Source: Rufibacter sp. XAAS-G3-1
Lineage (GTDB): Bacteria > Bacteroidota > Bacteroidia > Cytophagales > Hymenobacteraceae
NCBI RefSeq assembly: GCF_013623775.1
Contig: NZ_JABFAM010000009.1
Span: 62,001-126,000, forward strand
Direction of reading: 5' to 3'
Length of the DNA: 64,000 nt
Shown here piece after piece: positions 52,605-60,677 of this stretch. The translations under genes and the position numbers were made by a program. The stretch's first letter is position 1, and every line of letters starts with the position of its first letter. The notes below the pieces were generated by a model. That model did no database searches, was not told where the DNA came from, and saw only the letters and a list, made by a program, of their open reading frames with translations.

Positions 52605-55316
52605 TTATAACTGCAACAACGCCTCAGCTTTCGCCAGAGCGGCGTCTAAGCCAGCCACTTCTTTTCCGCCGGCCGTTGCGTAGAACGGTTGTCCGCCACC
52701 GCCGCCTTTGATTTCCTTGGCCAGCTCTTTCACCATTTGCACGGCGTTCAAGCCTTTGCCGGACACCACTTCATCTGACAGCATAACGGCCAACTGCGGT
52801 TTTCCGTCTACATCGGCGGCCAGCACCAGCACTAGGTTGTCTACCACGCTGCGGAGGTCGAAGGCCAGTTTCTTGAGGTAATCGGCGGAGCTTACGTCTA
52901 CGCGGGCAGCCAGGAAGTTGAGGCCGTTCACCTGGCGTACCTGCGCGGCCAGCTTTTCTTTCTGGGCGGTCACCTGCTTCAGTTCAAAGGCTTCCAGTTG
53001 CTTGCGCAAGGCGGCGTTTTCGTCCTGCAATTTCTCAATGGCTTTGCCGAATTCCTTCTGCACACCCAAAACTTGCTTCACTTCCTCAAACTGGGTGATC
53101 TGCTCATCCACGAAGTGCTCCGCCACATCGGCGGTTACCGCTTCAATCCGACGAACGCCGGCGGCGACGGAGCTTTCACTCACAATCTTAAAGAACCCGA
53201 TGTTGCCGGTGTTCTGCACGTGAATACCGCCGCATAGCTCAATGGAATAGTTACGGTCAAAGGTAATGACGCGCACAAACTCGCCGTACTTCTCCCCAAA
53301 CAGAGCGGTAGCACCCAGTTGTTTCGCCTCTTCAATGGGCACGTTGCGGCGCTCGTCTTTCTCGATGGACTCCCGGATGCGGGCATTCACAATCTGCTCT
53401 ACTTCCCGCAGCTGCTCCTCAGTTACTTTGGTGAAGTGCGAGAAGTCGAAACGCAGCAGCTTGTCGCTCACCAAAGAGCCTTTCTGGTTCACGTGGTCGC
53501 CCAGCACCTGTTTCAAAGCAGCGTGCAGCAAGTGCGTAGCCGAGTGGTTTTTTTTGATCAAAGCCCTGCGCTTGCTGTCCACTTTTGCGGTAAGCGGAGC
53601 CTCCAGGTCTTTCGGCAGTTCAGCGGTGATGTGCAGGATGAGGTCGTTTTCCTTTTTGGTGTCCAGCACTTTCACGTTGCCGGAGGCCGATTCCAACACG
53701 CCCGTATCACCCACCTGCCCGCCGCTTTCGGCGTAGAACGGTGTGCGATCCAGCACTACGTGGAATTCCTTCTTGTTTTTGGCGGTCACCTGACGGTAAC
53801 GCACTACCTTGGCTTCAACAGCATCTGCGTCATAGGCTACCCATTCGGTCTCTACGTCTGCTTGCAGCACTACCCAGTCGCCCTGTTCCGTTTGTGCGGC
53901 GTTGCGGGAGCGGTTTTTTTGCTGCTCCATTTCGGCTGTAAAGCCTTCTTCATCAACTGTAAACCCCTTTTCCTTAGCTATTAAAGAAATCAAATCTAAA
54001 GGAAATCCGAAAGTATCATAAAGTTCAAAAGCATCTTCACCTGAAATTGTTCTATATCGTGCTTGACGTTTATGCCAAAGTGCATAGGTATTATTATCAG
54101 CTACGCCATCTTCTGGCATATCGTCAAACTTATCGCTATCTGCTTGTTTAACACGACTTGCTTCTAAAGCATCCAGGCGCTTCAATCCGTTCTCCAAGGT
54201 TCGCAGAAACGCGTTTTCCTCTTCCTCAATCACGCGCTGCACGAAGGCTTGCTGTGCTTTCAGCTCAGGGAACACATTCGCCAATTGGTCAGCCAGAACC
54301 GGCACGATGGTGTTCAGGAATGGTTTTTTGAAGTTCAGGTACGTGAAGGCATATCTTACCGCGCGGCGCAGAATCCGTCTAATCACGTACCCCGCCTTGT
54401 TGTTGCTCGGCAACTGACCATCAGCAATGGTGAAGGATATAGCCCGGATGTGGTCAGCGATAACGCGTATGGCGATGTCGGTTTTCTCGTCTTGGCCGTA
54501 GGTTACGCCTGCCTCTTTCGCGATGAACTGAATGAGCGGCTGGAAAACGTCGGTGTCATAGTTGGACTGTTTGCTCTGTATGGCCATGCACAAACGCTCG
54601 AAGCCCATGCCCGTATCTACGTGTTGCGCAGGAAGTTTCACCAGAGAGCCATCGGCTAAACGGTTGAACTCCATGAACACGTTGTTCCAGATTTCCACCA
54701 CTTGCGGGTGGTCGTTGTTCACAAGGTCTTTCCCGGGTGTTTTAGCCACTTCTTCATCAGAACGCAAGTCTACGTGAATCTCTGAGCAAGGGCCGCAGGG
54801 GCCGGTATCGCCCATTTCCCAGAAGTTGTCTTTCTTGTTGCCCATCAATATTCGGTCTTCGGGAATCATGGTCTTCCAGATGTCAAACGCCTCCTGGTCC
54901 ATGGGCAGGTTCTCAGAACCGTCTCCCTGGAAAACAGAAACGTATAACCGGTCTTTGGGCAGTTGGTAAACTTCCGTCAGCAACTCCCATGACCATTTCA
55001 GGGCATCCTGCTTGAAATAATCGCCGAACGACCAGTTGCCCAGCATCTCAAACATGGTATGGTGGTAGGTGTCATAGCCTACTTCCTCCAAGTCATTGTG
55101 CTTGCCAGACACGCGCAGACACTTTTGGGTGTCCGCCACGCGGGCGTAGGGCGCGGGTTTGTTGCCCAGGAAATAATCCTTGAAAGGCGCCATCCCTGAG
55201 TTGGTGAACATGAGCGTAGGATCGTCTTTTACCACAATGGGCGAAGACGGAACAATCTGGTGGCCTTTGGAGGCGAAGAAATCCAGGAACTTCTGACGAA
55301 TCTGGGCGGAGGTCAT
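52605..55316 (-). CDS. alaS: Alanyl-tRNA synthetase
   Basis: 903 residues from ATG 55316 (MTSAQIRQKFLDFFASKGH). It charges tRNA-Ala. The catalytic domain has FTNSGMAPFKDYFLGN and DTGMGFERLCMAIQ. The editing domain has NHSATHLLHAAL (about residue 590) and ELCGGIHVQNTGNIGF (about 694) with the zinc-binding His and Cys. The C-terminal GGGGGQPFYATAGG is present. A segment with codons strikingly A+T rich (about 38 percent G+C by hand over 53941-54180 against about 57 percent beside it) encodes part of an insertion VKQADSDKFDDMPEDGVADNN. Otherwise a normal housekeeping gene. Confidence 0.97.
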   Translation of the reverse strand: MTSAQIRQKFLDFFASKGHQIVPSSPIVVKDDPTLMFTNSGMAPFKDYFLGNKPAPYARVADTQKCLRVSGKHNDLEEVGYDTYHHTMFEMLGNWSFGDYFKQDALKWSWELLTEVYQLPKDRLYVSVFQGDGSENLPMDQEAFDIWKTMIPEDRILMGNKKDNFWEMGDTGPCGPCSEIHVDLRSDEEVAKTPGKDLVNNDHPQVVEIWNNVFMEFNRLADGSLVKLPAQHVDTGMGFERLCMAIQSKQSNYDTDVFQPLIQFIAKEAGVTYGQDEKTDIAIRVIADHIRAISFTIADGQLPSNNKAGYVIRRILRRAVRYAFTYLNFKKPFLNTIVPVLADQLANVFPELKAQQAFVQRVIEEEENAFLRTLENGLKRLDALEASRVKQADSDKFDDMPEDGVADNNTYALWHKRQARYRTISGEDAFELYDTFGFPLDLISLIAKEKGFTVDEEGFTAEMEQQKNRSRNAAQTEQGDWVVLQADVETEWVAYDADAVEAKVVRYRQVTAKNKKEFHVVLDRTPFYAESGGQVGDTGVLESASGNVKVLDTKKENDLILHITAELPKDLEAPLTAKVDSKRRALIKKNHSATHLLHAALKQVLGDHVNQKGSLVSDKLLRFDFSHFTKVTEEQLREVEQIVNARIRESIEKDERRNVPIEEAKQLGATALFGEKYGEFVRVITFDRNYSIELCGGIHVQNTGNIGFFKIVSESSVAAGVRRIEAVTADVAEHFVDEQITQFEEVKQVLGVQKEFGKAIEKLQDENAALRKQLEAFELKQVTAQKEKLAAQVRQVNGLNFLAARVDVSSADYLKKLAFDLRSVVDNLVLVLAADVDGKPQLAVMLSDEVVSGKGLNAVQMVKELAKEIKGGGGGQPFYATAGGKEVAGLDAALAKAEALLQL

Positions 55317-55447
55317 GTATCTAAATAATTGCTTTCTGAAACTAAGCGCAAGGGCTTGTAAATGCGAAAGAAAAAGCGAATTTTTGCCTTTTCAGTGCGT
55401 CCTGCGGTGTCTGCAAAAGTAAGCTTTTTTAGCAAAACGCGGCGAAA

Positions 55448-55540
55448 AAGAGTTCTGAGTTCTGCGTCTTGAGTCCTGAGTCGGTTCAAGATACTTCCAG
55501 ACTCAGAACTCAAGACTCAGAACTCAAGACTCAGAACTCT
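55448..55540. repeat. Palindromic array of ACTCAGAACTCAAG units before the MerR gene
   Basis: Units of GAGTTCTGAGTCTTGAGTCCTGAGT are mirrored by ACTCAGAACTCAAG repeated three times. A similar array is at 55892-55986, and shorter ones are at 60196-60220 and 60650-60678. It lies in the gap between alaS and the MerR gene. Confidence 0.8.
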
Positions 55541-55546
55541 AAAAAA

Positions 55547-55885
55547 GTGCCTTACAAAGAACGAGATATAGAAAAGCAGTATTACAGCATTGGCGAAGTG
55601 GCGGCTATGTTTGAAGTAGCCCCCTCCCTCATTCGTTTCTGGGAAACCGAATTTGACATTCTCAAACCCAAGAAAAACAAGAAAGGAAACCGGTTGTTTT
55701 CGCCAAAAGACATTGAAAACCTGCGCTTTGTGTACCACTTGCTAAAGGAACGCGGCTACACCATTCAGGGTGCCCGTGAAATGCTCAGAACCCGCGGGGT
55801 GCAGGCCCGTGAAAAATTCGAGATGGTGCAGTCTCTGGAGAAAATAAAAGAATTCTTAATCAGCATCAAAGCGCAGCTTCCCTAG
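55547..55885 (+). CDS. MerR-family transcriptional regulator
   Basis: 112 residues with a GTG start at 55547. The frame is open further upstream through repeat DNA, but VPYKERDIEKQYYSIGEVA is the usual start of this small Bacteroidota MerR group. The helix-turn-helix is YYSIGEVAAMFEVAPSLIRFWETEF, followed by a wing and KGNRLFSPKDIENLRFVYHLLKERGYTIQGAREML. There are no C-terminal cysteines, so it is not a metal sensor of the classical kind; its signal is unknown. Confidence 0.9.
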   Translation: MPYKERDIEKQYYSIGEVAAMFEVAPSLIRFWETEFDILKPKKNKKGNRLFSPKDIENLRFVYHLLKERGYTIQGAREMLRTRGVQAREKFEMVQSLEKIKEFLISIKAQLP

Positions 55886-55891
55886 CGGGAA

Positions 55892-55986
55892 GCTAGTCCT
55901 GAGTTCTGAGTTTAAAGTCCTGAGTCAAACCAGAATCATAAATATCGTATAAAGCAACTCAGGACTCAGAACTCAAGACTCAGAAC
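55892..55986. repeat. Palindromic array of ACTCAGAACTCAAG units before dprA
   Basis: GTCCTGAGTTCTGAGT... is mirrored by ACTCAGGACTCAGAACTCAAGACTCAGAACT (written in parts). Together with 55448-55540 it flanks the MerR gene on both sides, like a cassette. Confidence 0.75.
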
Positions 55987-55995
55987 TACCACACA

Positions 55996-57117
55996 GTGTC
56001 GCAGGATTTACTTTACCAGGTGGCTTTGCCCATTATTCCCCAGGTGGGAGGCGGTACGGCGCGCACGTTGGTGAAGTATTTCGGCTCTGCCGAGGCGGTT
56101 TTCTCCGCGTCTAAAGAACGGTTGGTCAAGATTCCGCGCATTGGGGAGGTACTGGTGAAGAGCATCCTGCAAAGCAAGACGGCTGCTTTGCGGCAGGCCG
56201 AGGAAGTGATTCTGCGGGCCGAAAAGGAGGAAGTGCAGCTCCTGCCTTTCACGCATCCGGGGTATCCAGAGCGCTTGCGGAATGTACCAGATGCCCCGCT
56301 CCTCCTTTATTATAAAGGTAACGCCGATCTTAATGCGCTAAAAGTCATCAGCATTGTAGGCACCCGTAAAAGCACGGAGTATGGCCGAATGGTTACCGAA
56401 CAGATTGTGCAGGGCTTGGTGCAGCATGACGTGTTGGTGGTGAGTGGTTTGGCCTTCGGGATTGATATTCTGGCGCACAAAGCCGCCATGAAAGCGGGCT
56501 TGCCAACCGTGGGCGTAATGGCCAACAGTGTGGAAACGGTGTACCCCACCGCGCACCAGCGGGACGCCGAAAAGATGCTGCAACACGGCGGATTACTTTC
56601 TGAATTCCCCTTCGGAACCAAACCAGATGCCCCGCGTTTTCCGGCCCGAAACCGAATTATTGCCGGAATGGCCGACTGTACCATTGTGGTGGAGTCCACG
56701 AGCAAAGGCGGCTCCCTCATCTCCGCTGACATCGCCCACAGCTATGACCGGGAAGTGATGGCCGTGCCCGGGCCTATTACCGCTGAGACTTCGCAGGGCT
56801 GCAATCAACTCATCAAAAGCCTGAAGGCCGTTCCCTACACCAAACCCAAGGATCTGGAGGAGCTTCTGAACTGGGACAAAGCCCTGGCTCCTACTTTCCT
56901 TCCAAAACCAACAGCGGTGCCGGCCCTGGATTTGACTGCCTTTCCGGAAGAGGAGCAACGGGTACTAAGGATTTTGCAACAGGCCGGAGCCACCCATATT
57001 GATGTTCTAAGCAGGCACACGCACTTTTCAATGGGTCAGTTATCCTCAGTGCTGTTTACTTTGGAGATGAGCGGCCATATCAAAGCATTGCCTGGCAAAT
57101 TGTATGGTTTGCTTTAG
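55996..57117 (+). CDS. dprA: DNA-processing protein DprA/Smf
   Basis: 373 residues from GTG 55996, directly after the repeat array. The N-terminal helix-hairpin-helix part (GTARTLVKYFGSAEAVF, LVKIPRIGEVL) precedes the Rossmann DprA domain with VVSGLAFGIDILAHKAAM, VMANSVETVYPTAHQRDAEKM, LSEFPFGTKPDAPRFPARNRI (shown in parts) and the C-terminal winged helix ILQQAGATHIDVLSRHTHFSMGQL. DprA loads RecA on incoming single strands in natural transformation. Presence alone does not prove competence; other com genes are outside the window. Confidence 0.96.
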   Translation: MSQDLLYQVALPIIPQVGGGTARTLVKYFGSAEAVFSASKERLVKIPRIGEVLVKSILQSKTAALRQAEEVILRAEKEEVQLLPFTHPGYPERLRNVPDAPLLLYYKGNADLNALKVISIVGTRKSTEYGRMVTEQIVQGLVQHDVLVVSGLAFGIDILAHKAAMKAGLPTVGVMANSVETVYPTAHQRDAEKMLQHGGLLSEFPFGTKPDAPRFPARNRIIAGMADCTIVVESTSKGGSLISADIAHSYDREVMAVPGPITAETSQGCNQLIKSLKAVPYTKPKDLEELLNWDKALAPTFLPKPTAVPALDLTAFPEEEQRVLRILQQAGATHIDVLSRHTHFSMGQLSSVLFTLEMSGHIKALPGKLYGLL

Positions 57118-57136
57118 GCTTTTTACTTACCACAAG

Positions 57137-57997
57137 ATGAAACGGACATTTGCCTTCTTATTGCTTTGGGCAACTTCAATTGTCTGCAAAGCCGAATCAT
57201 GCGATCCGCCTCCGGTAGCCATTGAGTTTATGCAGGCGGACTATGTTTTCTACGGCACTACCGGTAAAATGACTCTCAACAAGGATTCCTCTTTCTATAA
57301 AATAGAAGTAAATGTCTACCATCATTTTAAACGAACCCCAACGCAACCAAAAAGCCTGACGTTCACTTTTCCTACCGAAGTTATTCCCGAATTCAAGCAT
57401 ATTCCAGCTTCAAAAAGAAGCCATCGGCCCAACGTTTCCCTTCTCATTTTTGCCCATCAAACACCCACGGGTTTACAATTCTCTGAAAGTTGTTCTAATA
57501 CGGAGTACTTCCCCGCTTTTCAAGCGATTCGTAAAGACCTTTTACACAAACTTGAAACCGGAAATGATGTAGAATTAGATAGCGTGGTATTTCACAGCAG
57601 AACTACCTGGTACTTCAGTTCACAGATGAAAAAACCAATTCCCAAAGGCAATTTGGACTCTTTATTGTCTCCTTCAAAGGAAAATGCTTATGGAGTTTAT
57701 GGCAAAGGGTATTATGAGAATTTTATCCTTCATATCAGCGAGACTGGTGCTTTAGAAAAAGTAGTATCTGTAAAAAATGTAAGACATACCGTAAAACGGT
57801 ACTATGATATTTATTGGTCTGTTTTCCCTCCTCTACCAACTATTCCTACGCCCCTTCAACATGACGTTATGAAAGCACTATACCGGTATAAGCAATGGAT
57901 TCCGGCTACTTTTATGGGAAAACCAGTGAAATACCAGGCCATTTTTCAGGTGTATTTTGATAAGGAAAATAAAATTCAGCCTTCCATCTTTGATTGA
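57137..57997 (+). CDS. Secreted protein of unknown function
   Basis: 286 residues from ATG 57137, starting 20 bp after dprA, with a signal peptide (KRTFAFLLLWATSIVCKAESC). The mature part begins with a Cys-rich CDPPP and contains VFYGTTGKMTLNKDSSFYKIEV, which recalls the opening of secreted TIMP/netrin-like domains (short CXP start followed by a strand), but this is a weak guess. G+C is lower than neighbours (about 43 percent). A 4-bp frame overlap occurs only if the next gene starts upstream; the preferred start 58033 leaves 35 bp. Confidence 0.7.
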   Translation: MKRTFAFLLLWATSIVCKAESCDPPPVAIEFMQADYVFYGTTGKMTLNKDSSFYKIEVNVYHHFKRTPTQPKSLTFTFPTEVIPEFKHIPASKRSHRPNVSLLIFAHQTPTGLQFSESCSNTEYFPAFQAIRKDLLHKLETGNDVELDSVVFHSRTTWYFSSQMKKPIPKGNLDSLLSPSKENAYGVYGKGYYENFILHISETGALEKVVSVKNVRHTVKRYYDIYWSVFPPLPTIPTPLQHDVMKALYRYKQWIPATFMGKPVKYQAIFQVYFDKENKIQPSIFD

Positions 57998-58032
57998 TTT
58001 TCCAAGCTAGGAATATAAAACTGTCACTTTTC

Positions 58033-58854
58033 ATGCCCCTTCTCCTCTACAACGGCCAAATCCTTCCAGAAGAAGACCTGCGCTTGCCTCTGTCTAACAG
58101 GGCTTTCCAGTACAATGACGGGTTCTTTGAAACGCTTGTTCTGGAGAAGGGCATGCTTCGTTTCTGGCCAGAACACCGGGAGCGGATGGAAGAAGCAGGT
58201 TCTGTGCTAAGACTAGAATTACCCCCAGAACTTCTGACCGATTGTTTTCCGCAAATAGTGAAAGAATTAGCCGAAAAAAATCATTGCGGCTCCATAACGA
58301 GGGTGAAATTTAAAGTCTGGCGGGCGGGCGAAGGTCTCTATACGCCGCAAACCAACCAAACTGATTGGCTGGTGACTGTGCAATCGGCCCAAACTCCTAT
58401 AGAAGAACCGCTACACGTAGGTATCTGCCAAACGGTGCGTACCATTCCTTCAGTTTTCTCTTCTTTTAAGGGCATCAATTCGCCGGTGTATGTTTTAGCC
58501 AGCCAAGAGAAAACCGCCCGCGGTTTGGATGACTTGATCCTGCTTGACCCCGCCGGAAACCTGGCCGAACTTACCTATTCCAACCTCTTCTGGGTGAAAG
58601 ACCAGTCGCTTTTCACCCCTGCTTTGGAAACCGGCTGTTTGCACGGGGTTATGCGCAGAAAGCTTCTGCAATGGGCCCGGCAAAAGAATTGGCAAGTTCA
58701 GGAGGGCTTTTTTACGCGAACTGATTTTACAGGCGCATCTGTAGTGTTTGCGGGAAATGTGACAGGTTTGCGGATGATAGAAACGGTGGAAGGTGAAAGA
58801 ACCGGCGCGCAATCCTCTCTCCTCCATCAGATTTGGCAGGAACTGAAGATTTAA
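58033..58854 (+). CDS. Aminotransferase class IV (aminodeoxychorismate lyase/BCAT-like)
   Basis: 273 residues from ATG 58033 (MPLLLYNGQILPEEDLRLPLSNRAF). PLP enzyme of fold type IV: FQYNDGFFETLVLEKGMLRFWPEHRERM holds the N-terminal strand and substrate loops; the PLP lysine is in the SSFKGINSPVYVLASQEKTARG-type block (K of the SxFKG motif); ELTYSNLFWVK and LETGCLHGVMRRKLL are conserved. The overall pattern fits 4-amino-4-deoxychorismate lyase (PabC-like) better than branched-chain transaminase, because it is short. Not linked to folate genes here. Confidence 0.88.
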   Translation: MPLLLYNGQILPEEDLRLPLSNRAFQYNDGFFETLVLEKGMLRFWPEHRERMEEAGSVLRLELPPELLTDCFPQIVKELAEKNHCGSITRVKFKVWRAGEGLYTPQTNQTDWLVTVQSAQTPIEEPLHVGICQTVRTIPSVFSSFKGINSPVYVLASQEKTARGLDDLILLDPAGNLAELTYSNLFWVKDQSLFTPALETGCLHGVMRRKLLQWARQKNWQVQEGFFTRTDFTGASVVFAGNVTGLRMIETVEGERTGAQSSLLHQIWQELKI

Positions 58855-58871
58855 GTTAAAAAGCTGGATTC

Positions 58872-58911
58872 CTGTTTCTGGGCTGTTTATCTGAAAACAC
58901 GCCTAAAACAG
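58872..58911. repeat. Palindrome-family copy between convergent genes
   Basis: CTGTTTCTGGGCTGTTT, loop, then GAAAACACGCCTAAAACAG. It separates the aminotransferase and dipeptidase stops and is a probable two-way terminator. Confidence 0.75.
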
Positions 58912-58925
58912 AGATACGTCACCTT

Positions 58926-60125
58926 TTACTTTTTTGCTACGACAGAGGGGATATTCGCTTCCCAAACCCTGATGAAGTTGCCCCCTAGGATCTTTTCAAT
59001 CTCTTTCTTTTTATAACCGCGCTCCAAAAGTGTTTTGGTGATTAAAGGATACGTGCTGACATCTTCCAGACCCGTAGGGGCCGAGCTGATTCCGTCGTAA
59101 TCTGAGCCGAGGCCCACGTGGTCAATGCCTGCCACCTTCACCACGTGGTCAATATGATCTACCAGCAGGGAAACCGGTGGTTCTATGGCTTTTGACTCCT
59201 CGGGATACTTTTTATATAAAGCGGCCCTTAATTCCATCCCGCTTAACCCTTTGTCTCTTAACTGCTTGATTTCGGTTTCATGTTTGGCCATGAAGGTTCT
59301 GATCCGTTTGGAGTAGGCGCTGTCCAGGAACTCAGAGAAGAAATTTAAGTGAATGACGCCGCCGTTTTTGCCTACGGCTTTGATCTGCTCATCGGTGAGG
59401 TTGCGGGGGTGCGGGCAAAGGGCGGCCGCGCAGCTATGCGATACCAGCACCGGCTTAGAGGTGGTTGCCATTACATCCCAGAACGTCTGTTCCCCCACAT
59501 GTGACAGATCAACCATCATGCCCAGCTCATTCATGCGGCGCACCACTTGCTTCCCGAACTCATTCAGTCCTTTCTTGCCGTGGAAGCCGGTTCCCTTGGT
59601 TTCATCGGCGGCCGAGGAGGCCCAGGACGTGCTGTTGTTCCAGGTGAGGGTAAGGTACCGGGTGCCCCGATTGTACAGGTGGTTGATGTTGTCCAGCTTG
59701 TCTTCAATCATGTGGCCGCCCTCCACCCCGGTCAAGGAAGCGATTTTCCCGGCTTTCACGGCTTCCCGCATCTGGGCGGGCGAATAGACCAACTGCAACT
59801 TATCTGGGTTCCGCCGGACTATGGCTTCCAGCGTGTCTATCTGCTGGTTGGCGAAGTTGAAAGCCCGGCCCGGCCCATACGTCTCATCACAGAAAACAGC
59901 GAAGACCTGCACATCCATGCCGCCTTTCTTCATCCGGCGTAAATCAGTATGGGCTATTCCGGTTAAATCCTTTTCCACAGAGTGCCCTTCCATGACCACC
60001 TGTGACAGGACATCATTGTGGGTATCCACCAAGATGGCTTTCTGATGAACTGCCTGGTAAGAACTGTTGCAGGAAAAAAGAAACCCGAGTGCCGAGACAG
60101 CTAGGACGGAAGAAGAAACTTTCAT
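58926..60125 (-). CDS. Membrane dipeptidase (peptidase M19) lipoprotein
   Basis: 399 residues from ATG 60125. A signal with lipobox (LGFLFSC) gives lipid anchoring. The M19 renal-dipeptidase fold binds two zincs through DTHNDV, EGGHMIEDKL, VDLSHVGEQTFWDVM, VSHSCA and IDHVGLGSDYDG, all intact. It cleaves dipeptides, usually with broad specificity, in the periplasm or on the cell surface. A single gene ending at the palindrome. Confidence 0.95.
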   Translation of the reverse strand: MKVSSSVLAVSALGFLFSCNSSYQAVHQKAILVDTHNDVLSQVVMEGHSVEKDLTGIAHTDLRRMKKGGMDVQVFAVFCDETYGPGRAFNFANQQIDTLEAIVRRNPDKLQLVYSPAQMREAVKAGKIASLTGVEGGHMIEDKLDNINHLYNRGTRYLTLTWNNSTSWASSAADETKGTGFHGKKGLNEFGKQVVRRMNELGMMVDLSHVGEQTFWDVMATTSKPVLVSHSCAAALCPHPRNLTDEQIKAVGKNGGVIHLNFFSEFLDSAYSKRIRTFMAKHETEIKQLRDKGLSGMELRAALYKKYPEESKAIEPPVSLLVDHIDHVVKVAGIDHVGLGSDYDGISSAPTGLEDVSTYPLITKTLLERGYKKKEIEKILGGNFIRVWEANIPSVVAKK

Positions 60126-60195
60126 GGGTGCAGCAAAAGATAAAAACTGAATTGAGCACTCAGTTTAAGCAAAAACCAGGACTTTCCCAAAGGGA

Positions 60196-60220
60196 AGAGT
60201 CCTGAGTCTTGAGCCTTGGG
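60196..60220. repeat. Short AGTCCTGAGTCTTGAG-type array
   Basis: A fragment of the ACTCAGAACTCAAG repeat in the gap after the dipeptidase; its mirror units reappear at 60650-60678 just before the thrC stop. Together they bracket the 552-bp gap 60126-60677. That gap also carries the MITE-like element at 60329 and the palindrome at 60564, and no gene. Confidence 0.6.
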
Positions 60221-60328
60221 TTCTGTTTTAAATCAAGGTTCTTCTCACTAGCGATTCTCCCCTCCTGGGAGTTATTCTGATAGTGAATAGATATAGGGGC
60301 AGACCTGATGGCAATAATGAATAACAAG

Positions 60329-60530
60329 GAAGCTATTCAGAGTTTTAGGCCTGTTTTTATAAAACTAGCCTTGAAACGGGTTACAAAAGGATGCTTGCGG
60401 AAGTGTACAGATAAACCCCTTGTTTTTGGCCTGTTTTTATAAAAATAGCCTAAAAACAACGGCATAAGCGGATGCTTGCCCCATAGGGATTGTTTTAAAT
60501 GCCGGTTAATGAAAATCTCTAAACAGGTTC
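60329..60530. mobile_element. 202-bp MITE-like repeat, copy 2
   Basis: Left end GAAGCTATTCAGAG and right end CTCTAAACAGGTTC are the terminal inverted repeats. The interior has two palindrome-family copies with TTTATAAAA loops and the word GCGGATGCTTGCCCC, in the same order as 14016-14220. Confidence 0.75.
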
Positions 60531-60563
60531 AAGAATAAAAGAGACGAGTTCCAAACTCTTATT

Positions 60564-60604
60564 GCCCTCTATGGCGCGGAAGTAACTTCCGCGCCATAGA
60601 GGGC
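60564..60604. repeat. 20-bp-arm palindrome CTATGGCGCGGAAGT family, copy 2
   Basis: Arms 60564-60583 and 60585-60604 are perfect mirrors around a single A. The core CTATGGCGCGGAAGT is also at 22859. Confidence 0.85.
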
Positions 60605-60677
60605 TGTTTCAGTAGTTTCAGATAGCTTCCGGGTTCATGCTGTTTTAAATTTCAAACTCAGGACTCAGAACTCAGGA

